A stretch of 64,000 bases of DNA from Pseudooceanicola spongiae (GCF_014899185.1 NZ_CP045201.1:1844501-1908500), one strand, 5' to 3'; shown: positions 16,673 to 25,631, numbered from the stretch's first letter. Program-made: numbers and translations. The notes: a model not told the origin generated them from the sequence alone.

Positions 16673-17977
16673 TTATTCCACGGCTTTCACCGCGCCCGGA
16701 TTGTTCGGATGCGTGGTCCAGTTGGCATAGGGCTTTACAGTTTCCCCCGTGCGCTCATCCAGAGCGCCCATTTCCAGCTCGACCATTTCGATGCAGCCCT
16801 CGACCGGGCAGACATTGACGCAGAGATTGCAGGCGACGCATTCCTCGTCCTTCACCGTGAACACGCGATCAATGGACATGTCGATCGCCTGATGGCTGGT
16901 ATCCTCGCAGGCGGCATAGCAGCGGCCACAGGAAATGCACGCATCCTGATCAATCTTCGCCTTGGTCACATAGTTCAGGTTCAGATATTGCCAGTCAGTG
17001 ACATTGGGTACGGCCAGACCGATGAAATCGGAGGTGCTTTGATAACCCTTCTCGTCCATCCATTGGCTCAGCCCCGAAATCATCTCCTGCACGATCTTGA
17101 ACCCATAGGTCATTGCCGCAGTGCATACCTGTACATTGCCTGCGCCGAGCGCCATGAATTCCGCCGCATCACGCCAGGTTGTAATCCCGCCAATGGCGCT
17201 GATCGGCTTGCCATAGGTTTCGGGATCCCGGGCAATTTCGGCACACATGTTCATCGCGATCGGCTTTACAGCCGGGCCGCAATAGCCCCCATGCGTACCT
17301 TTGCCGTCAATCATCGGCTCGGGGCTCATCGCATCAAGGTTCACAGATGTGATCGAGTTGATCGTATTGATCAGACTGACTGCATCGGCATTGCCTTTGA
17401 AAGCCGCGCGGGCTGGCTGGCGAATATCGGTGATATTCGGGGTCAGCTTCACAATAACCGGCTTGGAGTAATACTTCTTGCACCACTCGGCCACCATGGT
17501 GATGTATTCCGGCACCTGCCCCACGGCAGAGCCCATACCACGTTCCGCCATGCCATGCGGGCAGCCAAAGTTCAGCTCGATCCCGTCGGCGCCTGTCGCT
17601 TCGACCAACGGCAGGATCGCCTTCCACGCCTCTTCCTCACAGGGCACCATGATCGACACGATCACCGCGCGATCCGGGTAATCCTTCTTCACCCGCGTGA
17701 TTTCGTCGAGGTTGCGATGCAGATCCCGGTCGGTGATCAGCTCGATGTTGTTCAACCCCAGCAGCCGCCGGTCGGCCCCGTAGATCGCGCCGTAGCGCGG
17801 GCCGTTGACGTTCACCACCGGCGGCCCTTCAGAGCCGAGGGTTTTCCAGACCACACCGCCCCAGCCGGCCTCGAAGGCCCGGCGGACGTTGTATTCCTTG
17901 TCGGTGGGCGGCGCCGAGGCCAGCCAGAAGGGGTTCGGGCTGGTAATGCCCAGAAAAGTCGTCGTCAGATCAGCCAT
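16673..17977 (-). CDS. preA: NAD-dependent dihydropyrimidine dehydrogenase subunit PreA
   Basis: Catalytic subunit of PreTA, which reduces uracil/thymine to the 5,6-dihydro forms with NADH; first step of the reductive pathway. The 434-aa protein has a dihydroorotate-dehydrogenase-like FMN barrel (NPFWLASAPPTDKEYNV at the start; ELNFGCPHGMAERGMG; GGITTWRDAAEFMALGAGNVQ). A C-terminal 2x[4Fe-4S] ferredoxin domain follows (CISCGRCYAACEDTSH and CVACNLCVNVCPVEGC). GGGAG precedes the ATG at 17977. It is 66 bases downstream of preT in the same direction. Confidence 0.97.
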   Translation of the reverse strand: MADLTTTFLGITSPNPFWLASAPPTDKEYNVRRAFEAGWGGVVWKTLGSEGPPVVNVNGPRYGAIYGADRRLLGLNNIELITDRDLHRNLDEITRVKKDYPDRAVIVSIMVPCEEEAWKAILPLVEATGADGIELNFGCPHGMAERGMGSAVGQVPEYITMVAEWCKKYYSKPVIVKLTPNITDIRQPARAAFKGNADAVSLINTINSITSVNLDAMSPEPMIDGKGTHGGYCGPAVKPIAMNMCAEIARDPETYGKPISAIGGITTWRDAAEFMALGAGNVQVCTAAMTYGFKIVQEMISGLSQWMDEKGYQSTSDFIGLAVPNVTDWQYLNLNYVTKAKIDQDACISCGRCYAACEDTSHQAIDMSIDRVFTVKDEECVACNLCVNVCPVEGCIEMVELEMGALDERTGETVKPYANWTTHPNNPGAVKAVE

Positions 17978-17992
17978 GTCATGTCTCCCTGC

Positions 17993-18057
17993 GTAGGGTG
18001 GCCGGGCGCGCCCGGAACCACCTTTGCGTGGGGGGCGAACGCCCTACCCCATCAATG
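17993..18057. other. Intercistronic inverted repeat between preT and preA
   Basis: The outer arms GTAGGG and CCCTAC enclose a 14-bp palindrome, CCGGGCGCGCCCGG (18002-18015). The right outer arm contains the preT stop codon. It could stabilise or attenuate the preT-preA message. Confidence 0.5.
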
Positions 18058-19378
18058 CCTTGTGAATGTCCTCGGCCGCATCGCGCCCTTCGGCCACCGC
18101 CGTCACCGTCAGATCCTCGCCACCCAAGGCACAATCGCCCCCGGCCCAGACCCCGGGCAGCGCCGTGCGCCCGTCGCCTGTCACGACGATCTTGCCACGG
18201 GTGATCTCCAGCCCCTCTGGCGCGCCCTGCAGGGTCTGCCCGATGGCCTTGAAGACCTGATCCGCCGCCAGACGGAACGTCTCGCCCGTTCCGACAAGCC
18301 GGCCGTCTTCATCGCGGGTGTACTCCAGCTCGACCTCTGCCACCGCGCCATTGCCGTGCACCGCAACCGGCATCACGTTGGTCATGATCCGCACGCCCTT
18401 GGAGGCCGCCAGATCCTGCTCGAACTGCGACGCCCCCATGCGATCAAGGCCGCGACGATACGCCAAAGTGACGCTCTCCGCCCCCAGCAGGCGCGACTGG
18501 ACCGCGGCATCAATCGCCGTCATCCCGCCACCGATCACCACGACATTGCGGCCCACGGGCAGCTTTGTCAGGTCATCCGCCTGCCGCAGATCTGCGATGA
18601 AGGACACGGCATCAACCACACCGCCCTTGTCCTCGCCCGCGACCGACAGGGCATTGACCCCTGCCAGACCGATGCCGAGGAACACCGCATCAAAGTCGCT
18701 CTGCAGCTGTTCAAGGCTCAACCCGGAGCCGAGCGCCTTGCCCGTCTCGACCGTGATGCCACCGATACCCAGCAGCCAGGCGACTTCGCGCGCGGCAAAA
18801 TCCTCGGTCGACTTGTAGGCCGCGATGCCGAATTCGTTCAGCCCCCCGGCCTTGGGGCGCGCGTCGTACATCACGACGTCATGCCCCTTCATTGCCAGAC
18901 GGTGCGCACAGGCCAGACCCGCAGGCCCCGCCCCAACGACCGCGACGCGCTTGCCGGTCTCCGCCGCCCGCACGAAAGGATGCGAGTTGCGCGCCATCAG
19001 CTTGTCCGTGGCATAGCGCTGAAGGCGGCCAATCTCGACCGGCTGGCCTTCTGCAGTTTCCCGCACGCAGACCTCTTCGCAGAGCGTCTCCGTCGGGCAA
19101 ACCCGGGCGCACATGCCCCCCAGAATGTTCTGCTCTAGGATCGTCTTCGCCGCCGCTTCGGGCGTACCCGTCATGATCTGGCGAATGAACAACGGAATGT
19201 CGATCGAAGTCGGACAGGCCGTCATGCAAGGGGCGTCGTGGCAGAAATAGCAGCGATCTGCCGCGACATGGGCCTCATGCGCCATCAGGGGCGCATGGAG
19301 GTCCTGAAAGTTCTGTTCCAGGTGGTCGCCCGGCAGGCGCTCCGGCTGGATACCCGGTGTCAGTGTCGTGTTGCTCAT
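18044..19378 (-). CDS. preT: NAD-dependent dihydropyrimidine dehydrogenase subunit PreT
   Basis: Electron-input subunit that takes electrons from NADH and passes them through Fe-S clusters and FAD to PreA. 444 aa, related to the glutamate synthase small subunit. It has N-terminal Cys clusters (CYFCHDAPCMTACP, about residue 41; CARVCPTETLCEEVC), the FAD-binding VVGAGPAGLACAHRLA (about residue 145), the NAD-binding VVIGGGMTAIDAA (about residue 280) and the C-terminal GVWAGGDCALGGEDL. The start at 19378 has GGGAGG upstream. A perfect inverted repeat lies just before it. Confidence 0.96.
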   Translation of the reverse strand: MSNTTLTPGIQPERLPGDHLEQNFQDLHAPLMAHEAHVAADRCYFCHDAPCMTACPTSIDIPLFIRQIMTGTPEAAAKTILEQNILGGMCARVCPTETLCEEVCVRETAEGQPVEIGRLQRYATDKLMARNSHPFVRAAETGKRVAVVGAGPAGLACAHRLAMKGHDVVMYDARPKAGGLNEFGIAAYKSTEDFAAREVAWLLGIGGITVETGKALGSGLSLEQLQSDFDAVFLGIGLAGVNALSVAGEDKGGVVDAVSFIADLRQADDLTKLPVGRNVVVIGGGMTAIDAAVQSRLLGAESVTLAYRRGLDRMGASQFEQDLAASKGVRIMTNVMPVAVHGNGAVAEVELEYTRDEDGRLVGTGETFRLAADQVFKAIGQTLQGAPEGLEITRGKIVVTGDGRTALPGVWAGGDCALGGEDLTVTAVAEGRDAAEDIHKALMG

Positions 19379-19393
19379 CCTGGGGCCTCCCGT

Positions 19394-19413
19394 TGAGATC
19401 CTTGGTGATCTCA
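19394..19413. promoter_or_regulatory. Inverted repeat upstream of preT, candidate operator or 5'-UTR hairpin
   Basis: TGAGATC-CTTGGT-GATCTCA has perfect 7-bp arms and ends 15 bases before the preT start, just ahead of the GGGAGG site. It does not match the RutR consensus seen upstream of hydC, so a different regulator or an RNA hairpin is possible. Confidence 0.55.
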
Positions 19414-19544
19414 GCGTGGCACAGGTTCATTTTTTATCAAACGGTAAATTTTCTGCGGCGACAGATTTTTACGAATTTTCGTCCATCTGCGCAAATTTCG
19501 ATCACAGGCAAGGCTGCGAAGCGCACATCATCCGCTTCAGGCAC

Positions 19545-19588
19545 AAAAAAAGAGGCCATTTGCCCCTTCAGACCCGATCCGGGGCCTC
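19545..19588 (-). terminator. Terminator of the H-NS-like gene
   Basis: On the minus strand GAGGCCCC...GGGGC...GGCCTC closes a stem and is followed by seven T residues. The loop is large, so efficiency is uncertain. The rest of 19379-19645 is the preT promoter region and shows no gene. Confidence 0.6.
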
Positions 19589-19645
19589 GGCCGCGGTGCA
19601 GGTCGGGCGCCATTTAATGAATGGCCGCCCCACCTTACCGGACGA

Positions 19646-19969
19646 TTACTTGTTGATCAGGAACTGATCCAGCGACTCGTCACGTGCAAGCGCATCCTTG
19701 ATCCAAGCCGGCTGACGGCCACGGCCGCTCCAGGTCTGGGTCAGGTCTTCGGTATTGCGATATTTCGGCGGGTTCACCTTTGCCTTGCGGCCGGTTTGCG
19801 CGCCGGTCAGGTCGGACAGGGTAAAGCCCATTTCCGCGGCCTTGGCTTCAAGCTCGGCAATCGCGGCTTTGCGGTGGCGATCCTCATAAGTCTTGATCGC
19901 AGTGTTCACCTGCGTTTGCAGCTTCTTCAGATCGCCAAGTGGCATGGCATCCAAATCAAAATCCAACAT
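19646..19969 (-). CDS. H-NS/HvrA-family nucleoid-associated protein
   Basis: A 107-aa DNA-binding protein. The N-terminal half is a coiled-coil oligomerisation helix (LGDLKKLQTQVNTAIKTYEDRHRKAAIAELEAKAAEMG, about residues 11-48). The C-terminal H-NS DNA-binding domain carries KYRNTEDLTQTWSGRGRQPAWI, the form seen in Rhodobacter HvrA and related xenogeneic silencers. Typical of this family, its upstream region is unusually AT-rich (20020-20095), which would suit autoregulation. It is a single gene with its own terminator. Confidence 0.92.
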   Translation of the reverse strand: MLDFDLDAMPLGDLKKLQTQVNTAIKTYEDRHRKAAIAELEAKAAEMGFTLSDLTGAQTGRKAKVNPPKYRNTEDLTQTWSGRGRQPAWIKDALARDESLDQFLINK

Positions 19970-20175
19970 AGTCAGTTCCTTTCAAGTCCAGAGACGGAGT
20001 GGCCATTTCTGATTAATGATCCCTACGACGATTTATTCAAGACAGGCAATAGACCATTATTAATCTACATTCAGTTAATACCGATCAGATTTTAGATTGG
20101 GCGACTTTCCGCCGCTCAGAAATACACTAACAACGCTCGAACCCGCTCGCCCAGCACAGCCATAAGGCGAATAAA

Positions 20176-20207
20176 AAAAGCCGGCCACCATTTCGGGGCC
20201 GGCTTTT
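20176..20207. terminator. Terminator of trpEG (bidirectional stem)
   Basis: An 11-bp perfect stem, AAAAGCCGGCC with GGCCGGCTTTT, closes a 10-base loop. The minus-strand read ends in TTTTTTT. Confidence 0.88.
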
Positions 20208-20230
20208 CAAATCATTCTCAATACGTGAGG

Positions 20231-22414
20231 CTATATTTTCTCGACAGCCCTCGGTTTGGCATTGGCATTGACGCCAAGCCGTTCCACCACGTTTTCAATC
20301 ATGCGCATTCCGGCATCCTGCCCCAGTGACATGATCGACTCCGGGTGAAACTGAACAGCGGCAATCGGCAGATCCCGATGCTCGATCCCCATGACAATTC
20401 CGTCCGACGTCGTTGCCGTCACGGTGATATCCTCTGGCAGGCTATCAACGGACACATGCAAGGAATGATATCGGCCAATCGTGATCTGTTCATCGAGGCC
20501 TGCAAATACCTCACCCGGGTGGGTGATTGAAATGCGCGACGGCTTGCCATGCACCGGATCGTCCAATTGCTGCAATTGGCCGCCGAAGTATTCAGAGATC
20601 GCCTGCAAGCCCAGACAGACCCCAAACAGGGCCACGCCGCGATCCAGCGCTTTACGGATCGTACTGGCGCAATCGAAATCAGACGGGTTGCCAGGTCCCG
20701 GAGATAAAATCACCAGATCAGGGTTGAACTGGTCAAAAACCGCATCCGCGACAGGGCTGCGGGTTGTCAGAACCTCAGCGCCCGTCTGGCGAAAATAATT
20801 CGCCAATGTATGCACAAATGAATCCTCGTGATCCACCAGAAGCAAACGCCGCCCTTTGCCACGTGGCAGCCGGGTGCCATCCCCCGCCCCGGTGTTGGAG
20901 CCCATGTCGCCGCGAATGGCCGCACGCATGGCGCTGGCCTTCAGTTCGGTCTCGGCCTCTTCCTCGTCGGGATCACTGTCGTTCAGCAGCGTCGCCCCGG
21001 CACGTACCTCGGCCACACCGTTCTTGATGCGGATCGTGCGCAGCGTCAGACCGGTGTTCATGCCGCCGTCGAACTGGATTGCGCCAACCGCACCACCATA
21101 CCAGAACCGCGTGCTCTTCTCGTGCTTCTCGATAAAGCGCATCGCCCAAAGCTTCGGCGCACCGGTGACCGTCACCGCCCAGGCGTGGGACAGGAAGGCG
21201 TCGAAAGCATCCATCCCCTCGCGCAGCCGCCCCTCGATATGATCGACCGTGTGGATCAGGCGCGAATACATCTCGATCTGACGCCGCCCGATGACACGCA
21301 CCGACCCCGGCTCGCACACCCGGCTCTTGTCGTTGCGATCCACGTCCGAGCACATCGTCAGCTCTGATTCGTCCTTCTTGGACTGCAGCAGCTTCAGGAT
21401 CTGCTCACTGTCCTCGATGGCGTCGCGGCCCCGCTTGATGGTGCCGGAGATCGGGCAGGTTTCGACCCGCCGCCCCGTCACACGCACGAACATCTCCGGG
21501 CTCGCGCCCACCAGATACTCCTGCTCGCCGAGGTTCATGATGAAGCCAAACGGCGCCGGGTTGATCTTCTTCAGCCGCTCGAAAATGGCCGAGGGGGTAT
21601 CTTTGCAGGCCTCGTAGAACACCTGCCCCGGCACGACCTCGAACAGATCGCCCCGCCGGAAACTCTCCTTCGCCTTGGTGACCAGCTGCGCGTATTCGCC
21701 CGGATTGTGATCACCGCGCGGCAGATCCTCGCGCCCCTTGCGGAACGGCTCGGCGACAGAGCCTCCCGTCACGCCCTCTGTGCTCAGCCCATCCTTGGAG
21801 AACTCATAGCGATAGCGCATGGCCGAGGTCGAATAGTGGTCGCCCACCAGAATATCATCTGCCAGAAACAGCACCAGATCGCGCTGATCTTCGGGGCGCG
21901 GCAGGGTGAATTCAATCGGCTCGAACTGAAATGCGAGGTCATAGCCGAAGGCGCCGTAAAGCCCCAGATGCCCGTCCTCGTCCGAGAAGAACAGCGCCAC
22001 GATCGCCCGCAGCACCGAAAAGACCGACGGCGCACGCGAACGCTCTTCTTCGTTATAAACCCGGTCCGGCTCGACGATCTGCAGCGTGATCACGGCGTCG
22101 CCAAGATCAGCCTTTTCGACCGCATCCAGCCCGCCCACGACCGGAGCGATCATCTTCAACAGCACCTCGCCGCGCGCATTCAGCGCCGTCAGCTTCATGG
22201 TGCGGCCCCGGCTTTCGATCATCACCGGCGGCTCGGCAAAGCCGAAATCCCAACGGGTGTAGCGCCCGGGATATTCGTAGTTCGAGGTCAGCAGCACCCC
22301 ACGGTGCGAATCCAGCCTGACCGCCAAAGCATCGGTGTCGGTCATGTAGGTTGCAGGCAATTCGCGGCGGGTGACGGTCACACCCCCCTTGGTCTGGAAA
22401 GTGAGGTCGGTCAT
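20231..22414 (-). CDS. trpEG: Anthranilate synthase, fused TrpE-TrpG
   Basis: Makes anthranilate from chorismate and glutamine, the first committed step of tryptophan synthesis. At 727 aa it fuses the chorismate-binding TrpE domain (about residues 1-510; [44 protein letters not shown]) to the TrpG glutamine amidotransferase (about 525-727; [23 protein letters not shown], nucleophile Cys in FGVCLGLQ, His/Glu in VQFHPESI). This fusion is the form known from rhizobia and some other alphaproteobacteria. The ribosome-binding site at 22414 is weak, which fits control by the trpL leader upstream. Confidence 0.95.
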   Translation of the reverse strand: MTDLTFQTKGGVTVTRRELPATYMTDTDALAVRLDSHRGVLLTSNYEYPGRYTRWDFGFAEPPVMIESRGRTMKLTALNARGEVLLKMIAPVVGGLDAVEKADLGDAVITLQIVEPDRVYNEEERSRAPSVFSVLRAIVALFFSDEDGHLGLYGAFGYDLAFQFEPIEFTLPRPEDQRDLVLFLADDILVGDHYSTSAMRYRYEFSKDGLSTEGVTGGSVAEPFRKGREDLPRGDHNPGEYAQLVTKAKESFRRGDLFEVVPGQVFYEACKDTPSAIFERLKKINPAPFGFIMNLGEQEYLVGASPEMFVRVTGRRVETCPISGTIKRGRDAIEDSEQILKLLQSKKDESELTMCSDVDRNDKSRVCEPGSVRVIGRRQIEMYSRLIHTVDHIEGRLREGMDAFDAFLSHAWAVTVTGAPKLWAMRFIEKHEKSTRFWYGGAVGAIQFDGGMNTGLTLRTIRIKNGVAEVRAGATLLNDSDPDEEEAETELKASAMRAAIRGDMGSNTGAGDGTRLPRGKGRRLLLVDHEDSFVHTLANYFRQTGAEVLTTRSPVADAVFDQFNPDLVILSPGPGNPSDFDCASTIRKALDRGVALFGVCLGLQAISEYFGGQLQQLDDPVHGKPSRISITHPGEVFAGLDEQITIGRYHSLHVSVDSLPEDITVTATTSDGIVMGIEHRDLPIAAVQFHPESIMSLGQDAGMRMIENVVERLGVNANAKPRAVEKI

Positions 22415-22491
22415 CGGGAATACGTCTCTGTACAGGGGCGGCGCGCAGACATTGCAGTCACGCCACTTGGGTATCGGAATGGGGTCAGTGC

Positions 22492-22512
22492 GGCGATGGC
22501 CTCACCATCGCC
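22492..22512 (-). promoter_or_regulatory. Hairpin at the end of the trp leader peptide gene
   Basis: On the minus strand GGCGATGG-TGAGG-CCATCGCC makes an 8-bp perfect stem. Its left arm is formed by the last Trp and Arg codons of the leader peptide, so a ribosome stalled there would melt it. A weaker competing pairing is possible with CGCCACT at 22461-22467. No clear U-tract terminator is visible before trpEG. Confidence 0.6.
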
Positions 22513-22549
22513 AGGACAACGGCCAGCTTTGCCATCGTTTCCCGATCAT
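22502..22549 (-). CDS. trpL: trp leader peptide, 15 aa with four Trp
   Basis: The reading frame encodes MIGKRWQSWPLSWRW followed by TGA. Four of 15 residues are tryptophan (positions 6, 9, 13, 15), far above chance, and the frame is led by AAGGA 6 bases before the ATG. It ends 87 bases before trpEG and overlaps an 8-bp hairpin. Leader peptides with repeated Trp codons control trpE(G) by attenuation in alphaproteobacteria, where the transcript can also act as a small RNA. The chance alternative frame starting at the next ATG (MAKLAVV...) has no Trp. Confidence 0.88.
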   Translation of the reverse strand: MIGKRWQSWPLSWRW

Positions 22550-22596
22550 TCCGCGTCCTTCATTTGTCCTGCCGGCCCGATCCTGTCGGGCACCCT

Positions 22597-22625
22597 GACT
22601 TAGCAACACAATTCAGCGCTGTAAA
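22597..22625 (-). promoter_or_regulatory. Candidate promoter for trpL-trpEG
   Basis: A -35-like TTTACA (22625-22620) and a -10-like TAAGTC (22602-22597) are separated by 17 bases. The -10 match is modest. It lies about 50 bases ahead of the leader ATG. Confidence 0.4.
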
Positions 22626-22763
22626 TCCGTCCTCGCGCACATGCTGTCAAGTCGTCTTGCCGCGCCAATGGCGAGGGGCGCAGTCCTGCCTTGCGCACGT
22701 CCGCGACGCGGCATCGACCGGACCCGCGTCGCGGACCCGGCCTGAGCGTCAGCGCAAGACCCC

Positions 22764-23342
22764 TCAGCGCAGCCCGTCGCCCTTGCTGATCTGATCCACC
22801 GTCAGCCCGCCGACGCGCGCATGGATACGTGGCCCGCGCGACATTGCCAGCGCGAACAGCAGCTCGCCAGCGCGCGGACCGTCCGGCAGGCCAACCTCCA
22901 TCGCATCGAAATGGCTGCGGACATAGGCGGCGTTCATATGACCCAGCGGTACGTCAATCCGGGTACCCGGCCCGCCCTGCTTCATGGCTGAGGGCACGAT
23001 GGCCAGCGCCTCGCCCAGCCGTTCGCGCATCGCGTAGCCGCCCGCCACATGCCAGAGCGCGGTATGCTCCAACTCTCCCGCCTCGCCGCACATCGCCGCC
23101 TTGCCGTAGCCGTCGATCCCCTCGATGCCGCCCATGGCCGCGATCAGCTTGTCCGCCATGGCAAGGCCGAGCGGTTTCAGATCGTCCATCGCGCTGGCGA
23201 TATCCTCGGTATAGCCGCCCGCAAAGGGGTTGCTGACCAGTGCGACGACCGCGCCGCGCTGGCGCATGGGGCCTGCCGGGCCGCCATCATGAGCGATCTC
23301 CTCAAGGAAAATCATCGTTTTGCGCAGGGTGAATTCAGCCAT
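22764..23342 (-). CDS. DUF1185 / amino-acid-synthesis family protein
   Basis: A 192-aa protein of Pfam PF06684 (AA_synth, formerly DUF1185). The typical opening is RKTMIFLEEIAHDGG, followed by VALVSNPFAGGYTEDI, GYGKAAMCGEAGELEHTALWHVAGGYAMRE and a C-terminal ARVGGLTVDQI. Structures of this family have been described as a chorismate-mutase-like trimeric fold, but no reaction is established. Its start overlaps the UPF0280 stop by 8 bases, so it is the last gene of a coupled three-gene unit with UPF0280 and the 6-hydroxynicotinate-reductase-like gene. A role in modifying the ring or ring-opened product of that enzyme is inference. Confidence 0.85.
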   Translation of the reverse strand: MAEFTLRKTMIFLEEIAHDGGPAGPMRQRGAVVALVSNPFAGGYTEDIASAMDDLKPLGLAMADKLIAAMGGIEGIDGYGKAAMCGEAGELEHTALWHVAGGYAMRERLGEALAIVPSAMKQGGPGTRIDVPLGHMNAAYVRSHFDAMEVGLPDGPRAGELLFALAMSRGPRIHARVGGLTVDQISKGDGLR

Positions 23343-24204
23343 GTGGCGCCTCCAGTTTCATCATTGTATCGCTTGTATCCGTTATCAAATCGCTCATGCC
23401 AACCTGCCGCGACTGCCCCTGCAAGGCCAGATGCACCGGCCCGATCAGCCCGCGCGCCTGCAAGCCAGCCGCATAAGCGGCACCGCGCGCCAGTGCAGTT
23501 TCGACCTCCGCCGGGCTCAGCACGTCCAGCCCCACCGTCACCAGCCGCGCGCCGAGGTCACTATCGGGCGAGAGTTCCTCAGCCGGACGGCGATGCACGC
23601 CTGAGTGTCCCGGCAGATCGACCCGGTTGGCAATCATCGTCGCTGCCGCATCCGCCACCGCCGCACTGCGCGCCAGCACCGTCACCGCGTCGGCAATGCC
23701 CAGCGAATGGCTGCGCCCGCCCCGACCGGAGGTCGCGCAGCCTCGCCATGTCGCGCACGCCGGAACCGCGATGGACCCGCCAGCCATGGCCAGCCGCATC
23801 TCTCCGCTTGTCACCTGCCAGGCAATATCCCCACCGTTGTTCACCCACAGCTTCGCCCCCGGTGCGACACCTGCCATGGCGGCCAGCACCTCCTCGGCCA
23901 CGGCACCGGCAACAGCGGCCATCGGCGTGATGAACTCCGGCGCAAAGGGCGCCACGGCGCGCGCCATCCGCTGCGCGACAACGCCCCGCGGCTGGCCGCC
24001 CTCACGTCGCAATTCGCCAAGTTCAGCCGCCAGAGCCTCGAGCAGACCATCGAACCTCAGAGCAGCCTCCGCGTATGCCGCGCTGCGCACGTCCGGTTCC
24101 GCCCAGAGGATCAGATCGATCGGCCCTGCCTGCAGATGCAATCGCGCGCCGTCGGCCAGCAGTGCCGCCCGCGCCACCCCAGACTGCATCAGCGGCAGGC
24201 CCAT
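23335..24204 (-). CDS. UPF0280 family (ApbE-like) protein
   Basis: About 289 aa. The motif ATSGRGGRSHSLGIADAVTVLA (about residues 158-179) resembles the FAD-binding/flavinylation core of ApbE, and UPF0280 is regarded as an ApbE-related family of unknown function. No signal peptide is present, so unlike typical ApbE it is probably cytoplasmic. The start is either GTG 24207 or ATG 24204; both overlap the preceding stop, indicating translational coupling. It could add a flavin to, or handle a cofactor for, the neighbouring reductase; that is a hypothesis. Confidence 0.82.
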   Translation of the reverse strand: MGLPLMQSGVARAALLADGARLHLQAGPIDLILWAEPDVRSAAYAEAALRFDGLLEALAAELGELRREGGQPRGVVAQRMARAVAPFAPEFITPMAAVAGAVAEEVLAAMAGVAPGAKLWVNNGGDIAWQVTSGEMRLAMAGGSIAVPACATWRGCATSGRGGRSHSLGIADAVTVLARSAAVADAAATMIANRVDLPGHSGVHRRPAEELSPDSDLGARLVTVGLDVLSPAEVETALARGAAYAAGLQARGLIGPVHLALQGQSRQVGMSDLITDTSDTMMKLEAPHG

Positions 24205-25631
24205 CACCGCCCGAGGGCGCGGAAGGTGTCACCGTATTCGCCGCCTTCTTCCAGCACCTGCGCAAGAGGCCGGATCGCGTCGCCATAGCCGCCGAGGCCA
24301 AGGTACAGCTCCCTCGGCATGGTGAATTCCAGTGGTGCCACCAGTGCGGGCGTCGGCACATAGCCAAAGCTGCCCGCCGGCATGTCCAGCACGTTGACCA
24401 TCAGGGTGATCCCGCCACCCGGCCACAAAAACGCCTCGGCCCCGCCAAGCGTGACTTTCGCCGCGCCCGACTGTACCGCACGGGTCAGCCGCACCGGATT
24501 GCGCGTCACGCCCGAGCGCAGAGACCCGCCCGCCCCCGCACAGAACATCACCGTGCACAGCGCCGGTTCGCAGTTTTCCTCGATCAGCGCGACGGAAGGA
24601 AGCAGGCCCTCCGGCATTGACTGCAACACCGGATTCAGATCTTCGTCCAGCACGTAATAGGCCGCGTGTTCGCCCGTGGTCGACACCATCAGCAGCGTCA
24701 ACCCGGCCCGTGCGCCCTTCTTGGCCTGCCAGTCGCCAAGGATGGTCAGCGGATCGCTGATGTCCGTGCCGCCCCAGCCCAGCCCCGGCTCGGCCACCTG
24801 AAAATACCGCCCCGGAGTCGACCGCCGCCCCTTGATCTTGATCCCGGACTCTTGCCAACCGATCACCTTGCCCGCCTGATGCTCGCTGACGACGCCGGTG
24901 ATATGGTCATCGACGACGACAACCTCGTCCACCAGCCCCTGCCACTGTCCCGCGAACATGCCGATGGTGGCCGACCCGCAACCGACCCGCATCCGTTCCT
25001 CACGCAGCCCGTCCACAACCGGCGCCTGCCCCGCCTGCACCAGCACGGTTGAGCCGCCCTCGATCTCAAGCTCCACTGCCTCGCCGTTGCACAGGGCCAT
25101 CAGGCTGTCACAGGTCGCGCGCCCCTCGGCCTTGGAACCGCCGGTCAGGTGATCCACCCCGCCCAACGACAGCATCTGAGAGCCGTATTCGGCCGTCATC
25201 ACCATGCCGATCGGCTCGCCCTTGGCGCGCACGATCGCGCGCTCGTCCCCGATGTGGCGATCGGTGTCGATCTTCACCTTGACGCCGCAATAGGAATAGA
25301 TCGCCTCGGTCACCACGGTGACGGTATCGACGCCCTCAATCTCGCGGCTGACGATGAAGGGGGCGGGCTTGAAATCCGGATAGGTCGTGCCCGCGCCGAG
25401 GCCCGAGACGAACAGATCCCCGCCCGCCAGCGCTTCGCCATCCCAGTCGGCCTGAGCGAAGGGCCGGATCTCTCCGCCCGCCGCAAGACGACGGTCCAGC
25501 ACCGTCACCGGATCACAGCGCACAATTCTGCCGCCTTCATTTGCATATCGGTCACAGGCGCCTGTGCGCCCTTCGGCGACGTAGCACATCACCGGGCAGG
25601 CATCGCACCGGATCTTGTCAACTGGCGCCAT
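24204..25631 (-). CDS. 6-hydroxynicotinate reductase-like protein
   Basis: A 475-aa homologue of the enzyme that reduces 6-hydroxynicotinate to 6-oxo-1,4,5,6-tetrahydronicotinate in Eubacterium barkeri. The N-terminal Cys cluster CDACPVMC (residues 9-16), with CDRY and RCDP close by, suggests an Fe-S site. Glycine-rich stretches follow: FVSGLGAGTTYPDFKPAPFI, TEAIYSYCGVKVKID, GLGWGGTDISDP and the late CAGAGGSLRSGVTRNPVRL. AGGAG precedes the ATG at 25631. It heads the coupled HNR-UPF0280-DUF1185 unit, with a MarR gene divergent from it. No enamidase or other known partner of nicotinate fermentation is nearby, so the true substrate may differ. Confidence 0.82.
   Translation of the reverse strand: MAPVDKIRCDACPVMCYVAEGRTGACDRYANEGGRIVRCDPVTVLDRRLAAGGEIRPFAQADWDGEALAGGDLFVSGLGAGTTYPDFKPAPFIVSREIEGVDTVTVVTEAIYSYCGVKVKIDTDRHIGDERAIVRAKGEPIGMVMTAEYGSQMLSLGGVDHLTGGSKAEGRATCDSLMALCNGEAVELEIEGGSTVLVQAGQAPVVDGLREERMRVGCGSATIGMFAGQWQGLVDEVVVVDDHITGVVSEHQAGKVIGWQESGIKIKGRRSTPGRYFQVAEPGLGWGGTDISDPLTILGDWQAKKGARAGLTLLMVSTTGEHAAYYVLDEDLNPVLQSMPEGLLPSVALIEENCEPALCTVMFCAGAGGSLRSGVTRNPVRLTRAVQSGAAKVTLGGAEAFLWPGGGITLMVNVLDMPAGSFGYVPTPALVAPLEFTMPRELYLGLGGYGDAIRPLAQVLEEGGEYGDTFRALGR

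Noticed and set aside
16628..19138. Antisense ORF of 836 codons across preA/preT
   Set aside because: Shadow frame; both minus-strand genes are clear from Fe-S, FMN and NAD motifs.
22485..22535. Alternative trp leader ([16 protein letters not shown])
   Set aside because: It has no Trp and lies in another frame; the 15-codon frame with four Trp fits better.
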